DNA from: JAXLXE01 sp046328115
GTDB lineage: Bacteria; Chloroflexota; UBA6077; JACCZL01
DNA: 64,000 nt
Direction of reading: 5' to 3'
Assembly (NCBI GenBank): GCA_046328115.1
Contig: JAXLXE010000001.1
Location: 1,550,001 to 1,614,000, forward strand
The notes under the pieces: model-generated
The model's database searches: none
The model's input: only the letters and a program-made list of their open reading frames with translations
What the model was told of the DNA's origin: nothing
Shown: positions 26,401 to 35,009 of the stretch, one piece after another
Layout: every line of letters starts with the position of its first letter
How positions within the stretch are numbered: position 1 is the first letter of the stretch
Program-made: the position numbers and the translations under genes

Positions 26401-27330
26401 TCAGCTGAACGCGGTCTTGAGGTGAGCGGCGATCTCACCCATCGCGGCCTTCCCGCGATCCATGATCCCGAAATTCCCCACGAACCCGTGGATCTGACCC
26501 CCGTACCGGCTCAGCGTGGTCGGGACGCCCGCCTCCATGAGCCGCGTGGCGTACGCCTCGCCCTCGTCACGAAGCGTGTCGTACTGTGCCGTGATAACGA
26601 GCGCGGGCGGCAGGCCGCTGAGGTCGGCCGCCTGCAGCGGCGCGCAGTACGGATTCTCACGATCTGCGAGGCTGGGCACGTACTTGTCCCAGAACCACGC
26701 CATGTCCGCCCTGCCCAGGCCATAGCCCGAGGCGTTCTGGAGGTACGACAGCGTGTCCAGATTGGCGTCCGTCACCGGGTAGATCAGCGACTGGAACACC
26801 AGCCGCGGGCCATTTCGATCTCGCGTCATCAGTGCCACGGCGGCCGCCAGATTGCCACCCGCGCTATCGCCGCCCACGGCGAGCCGCGCGGGATCTCCTC
26901 CCAGCGATGTCGCGTTATTGAAAACCCACCGAAGCGCCGCGTAGGCATCCTCGGCCGCCGCCGGAAAGCGCGCCTCCGGCGCCAGCCGATAGTCAACCGA
27001 GACGACCACGCAGCCCACCGAGTTCGCGATGCGCCTGCACACGTGGTCGTGGCTATCCAGATCGCCGATCACCCATCCGCCACCGTGGTAGAAGATGTAG
27101 ACGGGGAGACCAGATCCCCCGGGCGAGTACACGCGCAGGCCGACCGCGCCAGCCGGCCCCGGGAACGAGCGATCCTCCACGGACACTACCGACTCTGGCG
27201 CGGACGTGTTCATCGCGCGCCGCCGGCGCATCTGGTCGCGCGCGGCCGCTGGTGAGAGCTCGGAGGTCGGCTTGAAACCGGCTGCTTCAGAGGCCTCGAT
27301 GAACGCTCGGGCCTGAGGATCGAGTGTCAT
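26401..27330 (-). CDS. Alpha/beta hydrolase, hormone-sensitive lipase family
   Basis: A 309-residue esterase of the HSL (family IV) group. The oxyanion motif YHGGGWVIGD lies at 81-90, the nucleophile elbow GGDSAGGN has Ser156, the acid is in YDTLRDEGEAYA, and the histidine is in GQIHGF. The cap helix region is DPQARAFIEASEAAGF. The frame is open 46 codons upstream, but the ATG here is preceded by GGGAGGAG and starts at the family's normal N-terminus. It would hydrolyse short-chain acyl esters, for example acetyl groups on glycans given its glycosidase neighbours; that last point is inference. Confidence 0.92.
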   Translation of the reverse strand: MTLDPQARAFIEASEAAGFKPTSELSPAAARDQMRRRRAMNTSAPESVVSVEDRSFPGPAGAVGLRVYSPGGSGLPVYIFYHGGGWVIGDLDSHDHVCRRIANSVGCVVVSVDYRLAPEARFPAAAEDAYAALRWVFNNATSLGGDPARLAVGGDSAGGNLAAAVALMTRDRNGPRLVFQSLIYPVTDANLDTLSYLQNASGYGLGRADMAWFWDKYVPSLADRENPYCAPLQAADLSGLPPALVITAQYDTLRDEGEAYATRLMEAGVPTTLSRYGGQIHGFVGNFGIMDRGKAAMGEIAAHLKTAFS

Positions 27331-27392
27331 GCGTACTCCTCCCCGCGCGGTCAAACCGCGCCGCTGGGTGGCGAAGATCGTGGGAGCAGATG

Positions 27393-29483
27393 CTACCCCA
27401 TCCGCCAGGTCATGCCGGGCTCGATCGCCACGACTCGCCGCTTCCGACCCACAATCACCATGCGACACTGTCGATGATCCGAGTCATTCCGCACCTCCAC
27501 GGAGGCAATCCCTCGAGGCCCCAGCTCCGCCGAAACCTGGAGCCCACGGCCCCGCAGCCCATCGAATGACGGCACGTCCCACGCCCGCGGCACCGCGGGA
27601 AACACCCGCAGCGCCTCGCCGTCGTCCTGAAGTAGTAATGCGTGGATCGCGGAGCAGAGCGCACCGTGCGCTGTGGCGAAGTACTGGAGATTCCAGTTGC
27701 CAAGCTCGTCCACGTACTCGGCCACTCCGCCGTGCGGATTCACCGCCACCAGACATCTCTTCAGCAGCGCAACGGCGGCCTCTGCCCGACCCTGGCCGGC
27801 GCAGACCCTTGCCAGGATGGCAGCCGGCCAGATCGCGCGCGGCCAGCCCGAGCGTCCAGCGATCCCAGACCACCGGCCAAACGCCGTTGCCGTGGCAAGG
27901 GCCCGGGGATCCCGTGGATCCACGATCTCCATGGGGTAGATTGGCGCAAGGCAGCTCAGCGTCACCTCGGTTGCGCCCGCGTACGCCTGGAAGGCGCGTC
28001 CGTCGAACAGGTCCAGCGCCGTCTTTGCCAGACCCGCCGACACGCGCTCCCAATGCGCGTGTCGCTCGGTCCAGGTTTCGGCCGCGCGCGCCACCACGGC
28101 CGCGTTGCTCAGCGCTCTCGCCGCTCCCGCCAGGTTGAACGCGTCGTCCCGAACCAGCATCGCGCTCTCGTGCACGCCAACCAGCGGACGCGTGCCCCAA
28201 CCGCGTGGGCGTTCCTCGATCACGGCCTGCTCGAAAAAACTCGCCACGCCATCCAGGATCGGCTGCGCAACGCGCGCATCGTCCGTGAGACCGGAGAACC
28301 GCCACGTGTCGAACAGCAGGTTGGAGTACGCGGCGGTGTTGTGGACCTGCTGAGCCAGGTGCGCCCAATCCTCGCCATAGGCGCGGCGGCCATCGTGCGT
28401 CAGCTCCCAGTCCCAGGCCAGGCCGTCCACCCTGAATGTCGCCCGCGCATGCTCGCGCGCACGGGGTACCGTCGCCGACAGGAAACCGCGCTGGGCACGG
28501 ACGGGGCCAAGGTGGCCAGCCTCCAATAGCGCTCGACTTGGAAAGTACGCGTCCCAGAATAGATGGGAAGACCACGTCTGGCGACCGATCCCCACGGGAA
28601 TGCCGCCGGAAGCCGGACTCTGGATCGCCTTGAACAGCGAAATGCCCGCGTCGTACATCCGCTGAAGGCCCGCGTGCGGAACCGAGATCCGTGACGGCGT
28701 CCGATATGCGCGCCAGGCAGCCTGGTGCTCGGCCAGCAACCCACCGAACCCCAGGGTCTTCGTCCGCTCTACGACCCGATCAAGCGTCGTCGCATCACGC
28801 GCATCGACAATTGAGAAGAACGCGCGGATGTTGGGGCCGGGAACCGCTACCATCAGCGCTCCCTCCACGATGCCACCGCGCGCCGCGGCACCCTCCGACC
28901 ACAGCGCCTGCACCCCTTCCACCTCGCCGAGCCGATAGTCCAGCCGCGGAGCCGCGCCAGACCACGCGGCCTGAGCAGCAACCGGCATCGGCTCGTCTGG
29001 ACTCGGCCGCCAGGGTCCAGGCGCCGCGCGGACAACGACGGTCAGGTCGCTGTCCGTCTCAACGCTGAGCCCAAACACTGGCAGCGACTCATGAAGGAAA
29101 CTGGTGACACGGAGCATGCGGCCTTCGAACCGCGCGGCGGTGCTCAGCGTGCAGGTCTCTGGGTCGAACCGCTGTCGGCTCTCCAGACACTCCAGTGGCC
29201 TGCCAGCGCCATCCCAGACCTCGTACCATACCCGCCCCAGTGGAGCGAGCTCGTACCACGAATCTTCCGGGCGCGGGAGCCGAGTAACCTCTTTGCGATA
29301 GTGCCGATGCGGCACCGGCAGCACGGGCACGCTACTCGGGTAGTAGCGGTCGCTCTTGTACCAGACGCTCGACTCGGGCGTGTGCACCCGCTCAGGCACC
29401 ATGGCGCCCGTATAGCCCACGAACAACCCGTCCGTGCCATTGCCCAGAAAGCAATGGTCGTAGTCAGGGGGAAGCTCCCGCAC
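27393..29483 (-). CDS. Alpha/alpha-barrel glycoside hydrolase (GH65/GH95-like)
   Basis: A 696-residue enzyme with an N-terminal beta-sandwich of about 250 residues and an (alpha/alpha)6 barrel. The substrate-pocket signature SSHLFWDAYFPSRALLEAGH (306-324) matches the GH65 HxFWD motif. The likely general acid is E360 in GLAWDWELTHDG, followed by VHNTAAYSNLLFDTWRFSG. The C-terminal strand domain (VFPAVPRAWDVPSFDGLRGRG) is like that of GH95. No signal peptide, so intracellular. GH65 enzymes cleave alpha-glucosides, often by phosphorolysis; GH95 cleaves alpha-fucosides. The sequence does not decide. It begins with GTG immediately after the stop of the GH2 gene. Confidence 0.8.
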   Translation of the reverse strand: MRELPPDYDHCFLGNGTDGLFVGYTGAMVPERVHTPESSVWYKSDRYYPSSVPVLPVPHRHYRKEVTRLPRPEDSWYELAPLGRVWYEVWDGAGRPLECLESRQRFDPETCTLSTAARFEGRMLRVTSFLHESLPVFGLSVETDSDLTVVVRAAPGPWRPSPDEPMPVAAQAAWSGAAPRLDYRLGEVEGVQALWSEGAAARGGIVEGALMVAVPGPNIRAFFSIVDARDATTLDRVVERTKTLGFGGLLAEHQAAWRAYRTPSRISVPHAGLQRMYDAGISLFKAIQSPASGGIPVGIGRQTWSSHLFWDAYFPSRALLEAGHLGPVRAQRGFLSATVPRAREHARATFRVDGLAWDWELTHDGRRAYGEDWAHLAQQVHNTAAYSNLLFDTWRFSGLTDDARVAQPILDGVASFFEQAVIEERPRGWGTRPLVGVHESAMLVRDDAFNLAGAARALSNAAVVARAAETWTERHAHWERVSAGLAKTALDLFDGRAFQAYAGATEVTLSCLAPIYPMEIVDPRDPRALATATAFGRWSGIAGRSGWPRAIWPAAILARVCAGQGRAEAAVALLKRCLVAVNPHGGVAEYVDELGNWNLQYFATAHGALCSAIHALLLQDDGEALRVFPAVPRAWDVPSFDGLRGRGLQVSAELGPRGIASVEVRNDSDHRQCRMVIVGRKRRVVAIEPGMTWRMG

Positions 29484-31922
29484 TCAGCCTGCCGAGAGCC
29501 AGCCCACCAGCCGGCGGCAGAAGTCTCGAACCGTGGAAGAGCCGTAAGCTTGAGGATCAGCCCCCAGCTGGCAGATCGTCACACTCCCGGCACCCACCGC
29601 CAGGCGCTGCAGCGTCGCGCGCCACGTGACTTCCGACGCACCGTCCGCCACCGAGAAGCACCCGGCCAACACCTCGGCGCCCGGCATTTCGTCCACCGCC
29701 CAGGGCCCGATCAGCTCCACGTCCGCCTCATCCAGTAGCCGGACCGCCTCCGCGCCGGCAAACGGCCCGCGCGGGTGAGCGTAGTGAAACACCCCCATGA
29801 AGTTCCCCCGCGCGCTGCCCGCGGCGATCGGCAAACCCAGCGCGTCGCCCAGCGCGGGCGCCGAAGCGCGATCCAATCCCACCACCAGGACGCGAGTCCC
29901 GGACCGCGCGGCGGCAACTGCGTCCGGCCATCGTGTCTGCCCAGGGCGAATCAACAGGAGCCCGGACGATTGCTCCGCCGCACCCCAAGGGTCATCCATC
30001 GGCGCCCGTTCTCGGCGAGACGCGTCCCGAGCCCGTGGGCGCCTGCCGCGCTGCACACGACGCACAGCTTCCAGCGCCGGACGCGGCCGACCCCAGAGAT
30101 CCGTCAGCGCCGCCATTACCTCCCAGCCGGCCTCCGCGAACTGGGTAATGACGTATCCAGAGACGTTCGCATTTGCCCGCAGGAGCCGGATCGTGTTCTC
30201 GAGTGATCGGGCCTGCATCTCCTGACTGCGCCGCGTGATGCCGGCCACACCCCCGAACGCCGCGTCGAGCCCACGGTCGCGGAGTCCGTCGGCCAGGCTC
30301 GAGCGAAGCCCGATCAACCCCGTCGCGTCGGGTGAGTTGAGTTGTCCATCGAACTCCGCCAGATCGGCGTCCAGATCCGGCCACCCGCCGCACCCCACCT
30401 CGCTCACCAACACCTTGCCGCGACCGGTCGCCACGTCCGGGACGGCGGGATCGTAGGCAAATGTGAGGTCGATTCGCCGCATCGGCCCGAGCGCCGCAAA
30501 TAGCTCACGGACAGCCTGGCGCGGCGGCGCTCCCAGGTACACGTGGAGATCGTTCAGCGGTAACGCGCGTCGGCTTCGCGCTGGCCAGCAGCGCGTGCGG
30601 CCCCGCCATGAGAACATACCCGCCTCGCCGATCGCCGCACCGCCCGAGTCGTCGATGATCGGCCGCGTCGGATCCAGCGCCCGCGCGTGCCCGGCCAGCG
30701 CCGCACCGCACGCCACCGCGGCCCGCGCGTTCTCGTTGAACAGCCCCCACGTGACGACGCTAGGGTGATTGCGATCCCGCCGGATCATCTCCTCCACCTC
30801 GCGTCGCCCATGCTCCAGCAAGCGGCCGCTCGGCTCGATCCAGGCTAGCGGCGGCTCCTCGTACACCAAAAGCCCGCCGCGATCAGCGGCCGCCAGGAAT
30901 CCCGGGTACGGCGGCCGTAGATGGGAGCGGACGAGGTTGAACCCCGCGTCCAGAATCGCGGCCACCTCGGCATCAGGCGAACGAGCGCCGGACGGGATCG
31001 GGGAGTTGCCTGGGTACACCGGCTGGAGCAGCACACCACGCACCTCAATTGGCTCGCCATTCAGCACAAGCTCGCCATCCACCCAGTCACATGAGCGCAT
31101 CCCAAAGGTGCCTGACGCGGTATCCCGATCGCCCGTGTCTGACTCAATCTCTACACGCCAGCCGTACAACACGGGCCGGACAGGAGACCACGGCACAACA
31201 CGGTTGAGCTCAAACTGGAACGCCGCCGTGCTCACCTCCTCCCGAAGCCGCACCGACCGCCGATCGATGCCCACTACCATGCCGCGCGGGTCGGTCAGCG
31301 TGACCACCACGCGGGCGCGCGTTGTTTCCGTGGTGCCCTTCCTGAGCTCTACCGATACCCGCGCCTGGCTCAGGTCAAGGCGCGGCGCCGCGAACACGTC
31401 TTCGATCCAGACGCGAGGCAGTAGATCAACCCACACCCCGCCCCAGGGCCCACCGAATCCCCCGTACCAAGACTCCTTCGCTGACGGAACCCGGCGCAGC
31501 GCAAGCCCGTCCACTTCGCCTCTCGGCGGCGGGTCGGTGACGCGTAACACTAGTCGATTGGCTTCCGGACGCAGCGCGTAGCTGCAATCGAACGCGAAAG
31601 GTGTGTACCCGCCTTCGTGCACGCCAAGCGCGGTGCCGTTCAGCCACGCCTCCGTCCGGTAGTTACAGCCACCAAACGCCAGCCGGGCCGCGCGGCTGGG
31701 CCACGCCTGCGCCGCGTCAAAGCCATACTCGTAGTAGCACACGCCTGAGTAGCCAGGCTCTACGTCATTCCAGATGCCAGGCACGGGCGCCAGGACCGCA
31801 TGGTCGGGCAGGCCGCGGCTGTGCCAGGCGCGTCGCCTTCCCATCCTCGCCGGATCCGTGACAAAGCGCCACGCACCCGCAAGCGAGACGCGCTCACGGG
31901 TCGGCAGCTGCGTCTCAAGCAC
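29484..31922 (-). CDS. Glycoside hydrolase family 2
   Basis: An 812-residue GH2 enzyme: sugar-binding jelly roll (to about 180, with WLNGTALGVHEGGYTPFAFD), immunoglobulin-like sandwich (about 180-275), and TIM barrel. In the barrel, VRGVLLQPVYPG, NLVRSHLRPPYP and the acid/base FNEN (E397) are clear, and E508 in KVLVSEVG is the likely nucleophile. Around 680-810 lies an extra domain with an amidotransferase-like look (LLLIRPGQTRW, VLVVGLDRASAPALGDALG), unusual for the family. No signal peptide. It may be a beta-galactosidase, -mannosidase or -glucuronidase. GTG start; the SDR gene ends nine bases upstream and the next glycosidase starts directly after its stop. Confidence 0.85.
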   Translation of the reverse strand: MLETQLPTRERVSLAGAWRFVTDPARMGRRRAWHSRGLPDHAVLAPVPGIWNDVEPGYSGVCYYEYGFDAAQAWPSRAARLAFGGCNYRTEAWLNGTALGVHEGGYTPFAFDCSYALRPEANRLVLRVTDPPPRGEVDGLALRRVPSAKESWYGGFGGPWGGVWVDLLPRVWIEDVFAAPRLDLSQARVSVELRKGTTETTRARVVVTLTDPRGMVVGIDRRSVRLREEVSTAAFQFELNRVVPWSPVRPVLYGWRVEIESDTGDRDTASGTFGMRSCDWVDGELVLNGEPIEVRGVLLQPVYPGNSPIPSGARSPDAEVAAILDAGFNLVRSHLRPPYPGFLAAADRGGLLVYEEPPLAWIEPSGRLLEHGRREVEEMIRRDRNHPSVVTWGLFNENARAAVACGAALAGHARALDPTRPIIDDSGGAAIGEAGMFSWRGRTRCWPARSRRALPLNDLHVYLGAPPRQAVRELFAALGPMRRIDLTFAYDPAVPDVATGRGKVLVSEVGCGGWPDLDADLAEFDGQLNSPDATGLIGLRSSLADGLRDRGLDAAFGGVAGITRRSQEMQARSLENTIRLLRANANVSGYVITQFAEAGWEVMAALTDLWGRPRPALEAVRRVQRGRRPRARDASRRERAPMDDPWGAAEQSSGLLLIRPGQTRWPDAVAAARSGTRVLVVGLDRASAPALGDALGLPIAAGSARGNFMGVFHYAHPRGPFAGAEAVRLLDEADVELIGPWAVDEMPGAEVLAGCFSVADGASEVTWRATLQRLAVGAGSVTICQLGADPQAYGSSTVRDFCRRLVGWLSAG

Positions 31923-31931
31923 GCTGCTGCG

Positions 31932-32654
31932 CTACCCGCCGATGAACGCGCGAGGGAAGACTGAGATCTCCGGGATGATCACGTCCGCAGGTCTCGTCGC
32001 CAGGAACACAATGACGTCTGCCACGGCGTCCGGTCCGATCAGCAGCGAGGGGTCTTCGTTCGGCTCACTCCGCCGTCGCAAGGGAGTCAAGATCGGCCCC
32101 GGCAACACGTTGCTCACGGTGATCCCGGACTCCTTCAGGTCCAGCGCCATCGCCTCTCCTAGTCCGACCATAGCAAACTTCGCGGCCGTGTACGCGGTGC
32201 GTCGCGGACTCGCGCGCCGGCCTGCGCGAGAGGCCACACTGATGATCTTGCCGGACCGTTGCTCAACCATGTGGCGTGCCGCGGCGCGGGAGCAGAAGAA
32301 CGCGCCGGTGGCGCTGGAGTCCAGGATCTCTCGCCAGTCAGGCGTCTTGACCTGAGTCAGCGAGGCTCGAACATTCGTGCCCGCGTTGTTGACCAGGATA
32401 TCGATCCGACCCAGATGCTCCACGGCCCGACCGATCAGGCCATGCGCCTGCTCCTCCACGGTCACGTCGGTTGGAATGGCCACCGCGCGCCTGCCGAGCG
32501 GCGTAATGGCCGTCGCAACATCCTCGAGAGTTCCAGCGGTGCGGCCAGCGAGCGCGATGTCTGCGCCCTCACGCGCCAGCGCGATTGCGGTGGCCCGCCC
32601 TATGCCCGTCCCCGCCCCGGTCACCACCGCCACCTGCCCGTCAAGCAGTCCCAC
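31932..32654 (-). CDS. Short-chain dehydrogenase/reductase
   Basis: A 240-residue classical SDR. The cofactor motif TGAGTGIG lies at 12-19, NNAG at 89-92, catalytic S142, and the YxxxK pair Y155/K159 in TAYTAAK. The VLPGPILTPL segment follows as usual. An Arg after the second beta strand (LAGRTA) hints at NADP preference. It starts at GTG after GGGAGG and heads the glycosidase operon, so a role in oxidising or reducing a sugar or sugar-derived ketone is a reasonable inference. Confidence 0.9.
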   Translation of the reverse strand: MGLLDGQVAVVTGAGTGIGRATAIALAREGADIALAGRTAGTLEDVATAITPLGRRAVAIPTDVTVEEQAHGLIGRAVEHLGRIDILVNNAGTNVRASLTQVKTPDWREILDSSATGAFFCSRAAARHMVEQRSGKIISVASRAGRRASPRRTAYTAAKFAMVGLGEAMALDLKESGITVSNVLPGPILTPLRRRSEPNEDPSLLIGPDAVADVIVFLATRPADVIIPEISVFPRAFIGG

Positions 32655-32770
32655 ACGCCACCTCCCTGTGCTCGGCAGGAGCCGCCAGGCGGGCGCCTCC
32701 TCAAGGGGTCAGCGTATCACGCCATCTCTCGGGCGCGCGACCTCGGCAACGGCTTGGGCGCGCTGAAGCA

Positions 32771-32802
32771 CGGATAGGGGGGAGCTAGCTCCCCCCTATC
32801 CG
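32771..32802. terminator. Perfect 32-bp palindrome, terminator-like
   Basis: CGGATAGGGGGGAGCT and its exact reverse complement stand head to head. As RNA this gives up to a 14-bp stem with a tight loop. It lies 11 bases after the stop of the small basic protein gene (minus) and about 115 bases before the SDR start, so it isolates the two. No U tract follows. Confidence 0.7.
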
Positions 32803-32812
32803 GGGATGGGTC

Positions 32813-33154
32813 CTACTGGCGTGCGCGGGGCTTCGGACCCGGCTTCCGTCGGCCGCTGGACTCGCCGCTGTCGACCCAGACCAGCAGCGTTCCGTCAACG
32901 GTCTCGCCATACTTGATGTTCGTGGTTACTTCCTTAGCGGCGCGAGAGACGTTGAGTTTTACCTTACGGAGTGTGTCTGATGAATCTGGGACAACTTCGA
33001 TCGGGTTGCTTCCGCTAATGCTCAAGATTGCCTGGCGATACGGCTCCCGATCCGCGTATCCTCGGCTCTTGGAACGCAGCCGCTGCTTTGCGGATTCTGA
33101 AACCTGCCTGAACTGGACCACCTGAATCACTCCAATCGCACCATTAGTTGGCAC
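32813..33154 (-). CDS. Small basic protein with AT-hook-like C-terminal tail
   Basis: A 113-residue protein I do not recognise. It has an amphipathic, basic first half (QVSESAKQRLRSKSRGYADREPYRQAI) and a mixed second part (VKLNVSRAAKEVTTNIKYG, TLLVWVDSG). The tail GRRKPGPKPRARQ resembles an AT-hook minor-groove binder, though it lacks the canonical GRP core. By hand count the gene is about 58 % GC, and about 54 % without the last 80 bases, lower than its neighbours appear. The start is the GTG at 33154; a GTG eight codons in is an alternative. It stands alone, bounded downstream by a 32-bp palindrome, so it could be an acquired DNA- or RNA-binding gene. Confidence 0.6.
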   Translation of the reverse strand: MPTNGAIGVIQVVQFRQVSESAKQRLRSKSRGYADREPYRQAILSISGSNPIEVVPDSSDTLRKVKLNVSRAAKEVTTNIKYGETVDGTLLVWVDSGESSGRRKPGPKPRARQ

Positions 33155-33269
33155 AATTAATCGCCCAATGCTATCAGCCCGGCGATACGGTGCTCAATAG
33201 CGCGTGGACATGTTGGCTCAGGCTCACTCCACGTGTCCGCCCACCAACGCATCCGAACGTTGCGTACAG

Positions 33270-33299
33270 TTGCGTTTCAAGCTGGCCTGATGCTACGGT
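33270..33299 (+). promoter_or_regulatory. Promoter, candidate leaderless, for the ABC ATPase gene
   Basis: TTGCGT (33270-33275), 18 bases, TACGGT (33294-33299), then six bases to the GTG start at 33306. No Shine-Dalgarno fits. Confidence 0.5.
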
Positions 33300-33305
33300 C
33301 GCTAC

Positions 33306-34139
33306 GTGCGCAGCCCCATCGATCACGGCCCCGGCACCAGCCGCGGAGCGCGGCCCGCGATCACGGTCCGCGGACTCGGGCGCCGTTTCAGTAGCCGCCA
33401 GGCGGATGTCCACGCACTTCGTGACGTGAACCTGGAGGTGCCTTCCGGGGAGTTCTGCGTGCTGGTGGGCCCCTCCGGCTGCGGCAAGACCACCCTGCTT
33501 AGAATCCTGGCCGGACTCGATCATCCCAGCGAAGGGACGTTTCAGCTCCATCGATATGATCGTGACCGGCCATCGAACGCCATGGTGTTCCAACAAGAGT
33601 CGATCTTCCCCTGGATGACCGTATTTGACAACGTGGCATATGGCCTCCGCATGCGCGGCGCCGCAGAGCGAACGATCCGCGAGCGCGCCGGATACTTCAT
33701 CGATCGGGTGGGGCTGGCCGAATTCTCCCGAGCGCTCCCGTACCAGCTTTCTGGAGGCATGAAGCAACGGGTGTCGGTTGCCCGCGCTTTCGCGACGGAC
33801 CCCGAGATTCTGTTGATGGACGAGCCGTTCGGCGCACTCGATGAGCAGACCAGGTCCGTCCTACATGACGAGCTCCTCAAGATCTGGGACGAGTCACGGA
33901 AGACCGTGGTGTTCATTACTCACTCCATAGAAGAGGCGCTCGTCCTGGGAGACCGGCTTGTGGTGCTAACAGCCCGACCAGGGCGTGTGAAATCCGAGTT
34001 ACCCATCCGCTTCCCGCGCCCTCGATCACCCTACGAGCTCAGAGCACTGCCCGAGTTCGGGGAGATGACCTATCAAGTCTGGAGTGATCTGAAACCAGAG
34101 GTGGTCGCCTCAGACGGCAGAGCCGTGGTGAGCGGGTGA
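33306..34139 (+). CDS. Nitrate/sulfonate/taurine-type ABC transporter ATPase
   Basis: A 277-residue ATPase of the TauB/SsuB/NrtD family. Walker A GPSGCGKTT, Q-loop region AMVFQQESIFPWMTVFDNV, signature LSGGMKQR, Walker B ILLMDEPFGALDEQTR and switch region VFITHSIEEAL. The FPWMTV and HSIEEAL wording is typical of this importer class. It overlaps the permease gene by four bases (GTGA). No substrate-binding protein of the matching family is adjacent, so the substrate (nitrate, sulfonate, thiamine precursor, or other) cannot be set. Confidence 0.92.
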   Translation: MRSPIDHGPGTSRGARPAITVRGLGRRFSSRQADVHALRDVNLEVPSGEFCVLVGPSGCGKTTLLRILAGLDHPSEGTFQLHRYDRDRPSNAMVFQQESIFPWMTVFDNVAYGLRMRGAAERTIRERAGYFIDRVGLAEFSRALPYQLSGGMKQRVSVARAFATDPEILLMDEPFGALDEQTRSVLHDELLKIWDESRKTVVFITHSIEEALVLGDRLVVLTARPGRVKSELPIRFPRPRSPYELRALPEFGEMTYQVWSDLKPEVVASDGRAVVSG

Positions 34140-34990
34140 ATCACGGTCTGGCCTCTACCGTGGCCGGAGAATCCGCGATCGGACAACCCCAGCGCGGCCG
34201 ACGAACGCCGCTCAGCGAGGGCGAAATGCTGGAGCGTGCCGCCGCGTGGCTCGCGCCAATCGGTCTCCTGGCGATCTGGGAGCTAGCGGTGCGGACGGGG
34301 CTCCTCGATGCACGTTTTTTCCCCGCGCCGTCTGCAATCGCTCGCACACTCTTGACGCTAAGCCTCGAGCCCCCTCAGAGTGGCAGCCTGTTCGTACACA
34401 CCGCCGTCAGTCTGAGCAGAGCGGCCGTTGGATTCCTGATCGGCGCAGTTCCGGCCGTTCTTCTTGGAGTGATTATGGGGCTGGTGCCTTTGGCGCGCGC
34501 CGCGCTGCAACCTCTCGTCGCGGCGCTGTTCCCGGTGCCCAAGGTAGCGATTCTCCCCCTGGTCATGCTCATCTTCGGCCTAGGCGAGCAAAGCAAGTGG
34601 GCCATCATCGCGGTCGGCGTGTTCTTCCAGGTCCTCATCGCGACCGCGGCCGGAGTCGCGAATATCGAGCGGATCTATCTCGATGTCGGTAAGAATTTTG
34701 GCGCCAGTCGACTGGCCATGTATCGGACAATCGCACTCCCGGGAGCGCTGCCTATGATCTTCGCGGGCATTCGCCTCGGTTGGGGCGTAGCGCTCCTGCT
34801 CCTGGTCACCGCGGAAATGGTCACAGCAAAAGCCGGCCTCGGCTACCTGATCTGGCAGTCCTGGCAGACGTTCGCTGTTGAGGAGATGTACGTGGGGCTC
34901 ATCACCATCGCCGCGCTGGGGATCCTCAGCTTCTGGCTCCTAGACGCGGTCGAAGCCCGCCTGATCCCCTGGAAGCCTCGCGGCGGCTGA
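34136..34990 (+). CDS. Nitrate/sulfonate/taurine-type ABC transporter permease
   Basis: A 284-residue inner-membrane permease of the TauC/SsuC type with six hydrophobic spans. The cytoplasmic coupling motif is visible as NFGASRLAMYRTIALPGALPMIFAGIRLGWGVALLLLVTAEM. Upstream FFPAPSAIARTL and AALFPVPKVAILPLVMLIFGLGEQSKW are also family-like. It starts with GTG inside the ATPase stop. The partner binding protein is missing locally. Confidence 0.92.
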   Translation: MNHGLASTVAGESAIGQPQRGRRTPLSEGEMLERAAAWLAPIGLLAIWELAVRTGLLDARFFPAPSAIARTLLTLSLEPPQSGSLFVHTAVSLSRAAVGFLIGAVPAVLLGVIMGLVPLARAALQPLVAALFPVPKVAILPLVMLIFGLGEQSKWAIIAVGVFFQVLIATAAGVANIERIYLDVGKNFGASRLAMYRTIALPGALPMIFAGIRLGWGVALLLLVTAEMVTAKAGLGYLIWQSWQTFAVEEMYVGLITIAALGILSFWLLDAVEARLIPWKPRGG

Positions 34991-35009
34991 GGCTCTCCCG
35001 GGAAACGGA

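Noticed and set aside
27331..27468. 46-codon upstream extension of the HSL-family esterase
   Set aside because: An ATG with GGGAGGAG starts at the family's normal N-terminus; the extension overlaps the preceding glycosidase end and is not conserved-looking.
27484..28575. Overlapping 363-codon minus-strand frame inside the GH65/95-like gene
   Set aside because: Gly/Arg-rich shadow frame; the other frame carries the conserved glycosidase motifs.
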